Positions 5,361 to 6,337 of a DNA stretch of 6,337 nt are shown here, piece by piece. A program made the translations under genes and the position numbers. Origin of the DNA: an uncultured Blautia sp. (GTDB taxonomy: Bacteria; Bacillota; Clostridia; Lachnospirales; Lachnospiraceae); assembly GCA_934408705.1 (NCBI GenBank), contig CAKRVL010000124.1:1-6337 (forward strand), in the 5' to 3' direction. The notes below the pieces were generated by a model. That model was not told the DNA's origin, did not search any database, and was given only the letters and a program-made list of their open reading frames with translations. Positions within the stretch are counted from its first letter, which is position 1; each line of letters opens with the position of its first letter.

Positions 5361-6293
5361 ATGCAGATCAGTTTATTACTAATGGAAGAAATCGCAAAGC
5401 TTTTTGTGATTATGCTTATGGGGTATGCGGTTGTAAAAGCTGGACTTATGAAGTCGTCGGAGAGTAAAAGCATATCTGTAGTCATGGTTTATCTGGTTAT
5501 TCCCTGCGTGATCATCAACGCATTTCAGGTGGACTATACACCAGATGTACAAAAAGGGCTGCTTCTGGCTTGTGTAGCAGCTGTTTTGGTACATGTTTTA
5601 TTTTTGTTACTTACTGCGATATTAAAACAAATATTGCAGCTGGATGCAATTGAGCGTGCAACTGTTATTTATTCAAATGCAGGTATACTGGTAATTCCGC
5701 TGGTACAGGAGCTGCTTGGACAGGAGTACGTTATTTACTCCAGTGCTTATATTGCAGTACAGCTGATTCTGATCTGGACGCACTGCAAAAATATGCTTTG
5801 TGAAGAAGATAGATTAGAGTTGAAAAAAGTATTTCTGAACGTAAATATTATTTCAATCATAGTAGGAGTGATATTGTTTATCTGCAAAATCCAGTTGCCT
5901 TCAGGCATGCAGGATGTCCTGGATATGATGAACAATATGATTGGTCCGATCGGTATGCTACTTGCCGGAATGGTTATTGCGGATGTACCTACTAAGACTG
6001 TGTTTACTAAAAAAAGAAACTATGTTTCGACAGTATTGAGATTGATTATTTATCCAATATTTGTATTGATTTTAATGAAACTGATTTATACATTTGTGGG
6101 ACTAAATGATTCCAAACAGATTCTCCTGACTGTGTATATTGCATCCATAACACCTGCCTGTGCGACCGTGACATCCATGGCGCAGCTATATGATAAAGAT
6201 GCTGCATATGCGAGCTCATTGTATGTACTTACAACACTGCTGTCAATTGTGACCATGCCGGTGATGGTGGGAATGTATGAGATGTTTGTGTGA
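5361..6293 (+). CDS. AEC-family (auxin efflux carrier-like) permease
   Basis: This 310-residue integral membrane protein has about ten predicted hydrophobic segments in two halves joined by a polar stretch near residues 145-155. Family features are GYAVVKAGLM near residue 21, a VYLVIPCVIINAF segment, SNAGILVIPLVQELLGQE (about 110-127), the second-half IGPIGMLLAGMVIADV, and near the C-terminus SITPACATVTSMAQLYDKDA with TTLLSIVTMPVM. Members of this family are secondary carriers. Bacterial examples move malate, malonate and other small acids or amino-acid derivatives, but the substrate cannot be read from this sequence. ATG 5361 follows AAGGG (5349-5353) at a seven-base spacing, and the length is normal for the family. 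It lies 163 bases after the exporter genes with its own extended -10 promoter, so it is probably a separate transcription unit. It is visibly more AT-rich than the exporter genes. Confidence 0.88.
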   Translation: MQISLLLMEEIAKLFVIMLMGYAVVKAGLMKSSESKSISVVMVYLVIPCVIINAFQVDYTPDVQKGLLLACVAAVLVHVLFLLLTAILKQILQLDAIERATVIYSNAGILVIPLVQELLGQEYVIYSSAYIAVQLILIWTHCKNMLCEEDRLELKKVFLNVNIISIIVGVILFICKIQLPSGMQDVLDMMNNMIGPIGMLLAGMVIADVPTKTVFTKKRNYVSTVLRLIIYPIFVLILMKLIYTFVGLNDSKQILLTVYIASITPACATVTSMAQLYDKDAAYASSLYVLTTLLSIVTMPVMVGMYEMFV

Positions 6294-6314
6294 GAGAATA
6301 GAAAGATTGAAGAA

Positions 6315-6337
6315 ATGACAGAAGAGACACTGACTGC
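6315..6337 (+). CDS. possible start of a further gene (partial, runs off the window)
   Basis: ATG at 6315 opens a frame (MTEETLT...) that continues to the window edge, 21 bases after the AEC stop. The upstream sequence is purine-rich but shows no clear ribosome binding site. Seven codons are far too few to recognise a family, so this is a pointer only. Confidence 0.2.

Noticed and set aside
1..6337. CRISPR array, tRNA or rRNA genes
   Set aside because: No regularly spaced repeats, no cloverleaf-like pattern and no rRNA-like conserved stretches were seen on either strand.

Overview
The window looks like chromosomal DNA from a low-to-mid GC Gram-positive gut anaerobe, most likely of the Lachnospiraceae/Clostridia. 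The grounds are the purine-rich AGGAGG-type ribosome binding sites, the codon use, and the style of the ABC exporter, YbaN-like and AEC proteins. Genus cannot be settled from the sequence alone. All convincing genes are on the + strand.

Bases 1-1060 are a scrap zone. They hold a possible 3' end of an unidentified gene (1-54), a strong terminator hairpin (94-130), an N-terminal fragment of an IS91-family transposase (137-442), and a non-coding stretch of about 370 bases rich in inverted repeats (443-814). These are followed by a 22-codon ORF with a perfect ribosome binding site (815-883) and a 46-residue ORF that is essentially a signal peptide with a short basic tail (914-1054).

Bases 1060-5197 form a tight co-directional cluster. 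It starts with a YbaN/DUF454 membrane-protein gene broken by an internal deletion with a frame change (1060-1284). Next comes an intact cysteine-rich YgbA family protein ('nitrous oxide-stimulated promoter' family, 1277-1645). Two full-length half-ABC exporters resembling the heterodimeric thiol exporter CydDC follow (1665-3401 and 3401-5197, overlapping by one base). No cytochrome bd genes are present in the window, so the exporter's usual partner is not seen here. The association of a YbaN-like protein, a nitric-oxide-linked Cys-rich protein and a CydDC-like exporter suggests a thiol/redox or nitrosative-stress module. That function is inferred from families and gene order, not shown directly.

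A 163-base AT-rich spacer with an extended -10 promoter (TATAAT at 5319-5324) separates this cluster from a 310-residue AEC-family permease (5361-6293), which is probably an independent transcription unit. The last 44 bases may hold the start of another gene but are too short to identify.

The points most worth a second look are the YgbA-CydDC grouping, the histidine in place of the Q-loop glutamine in the CydD-like subunit, the deletion scar in the YbaN-like gene, the repeated hairpin units at 662-750, and the two tiny ORFs at 815-1054.
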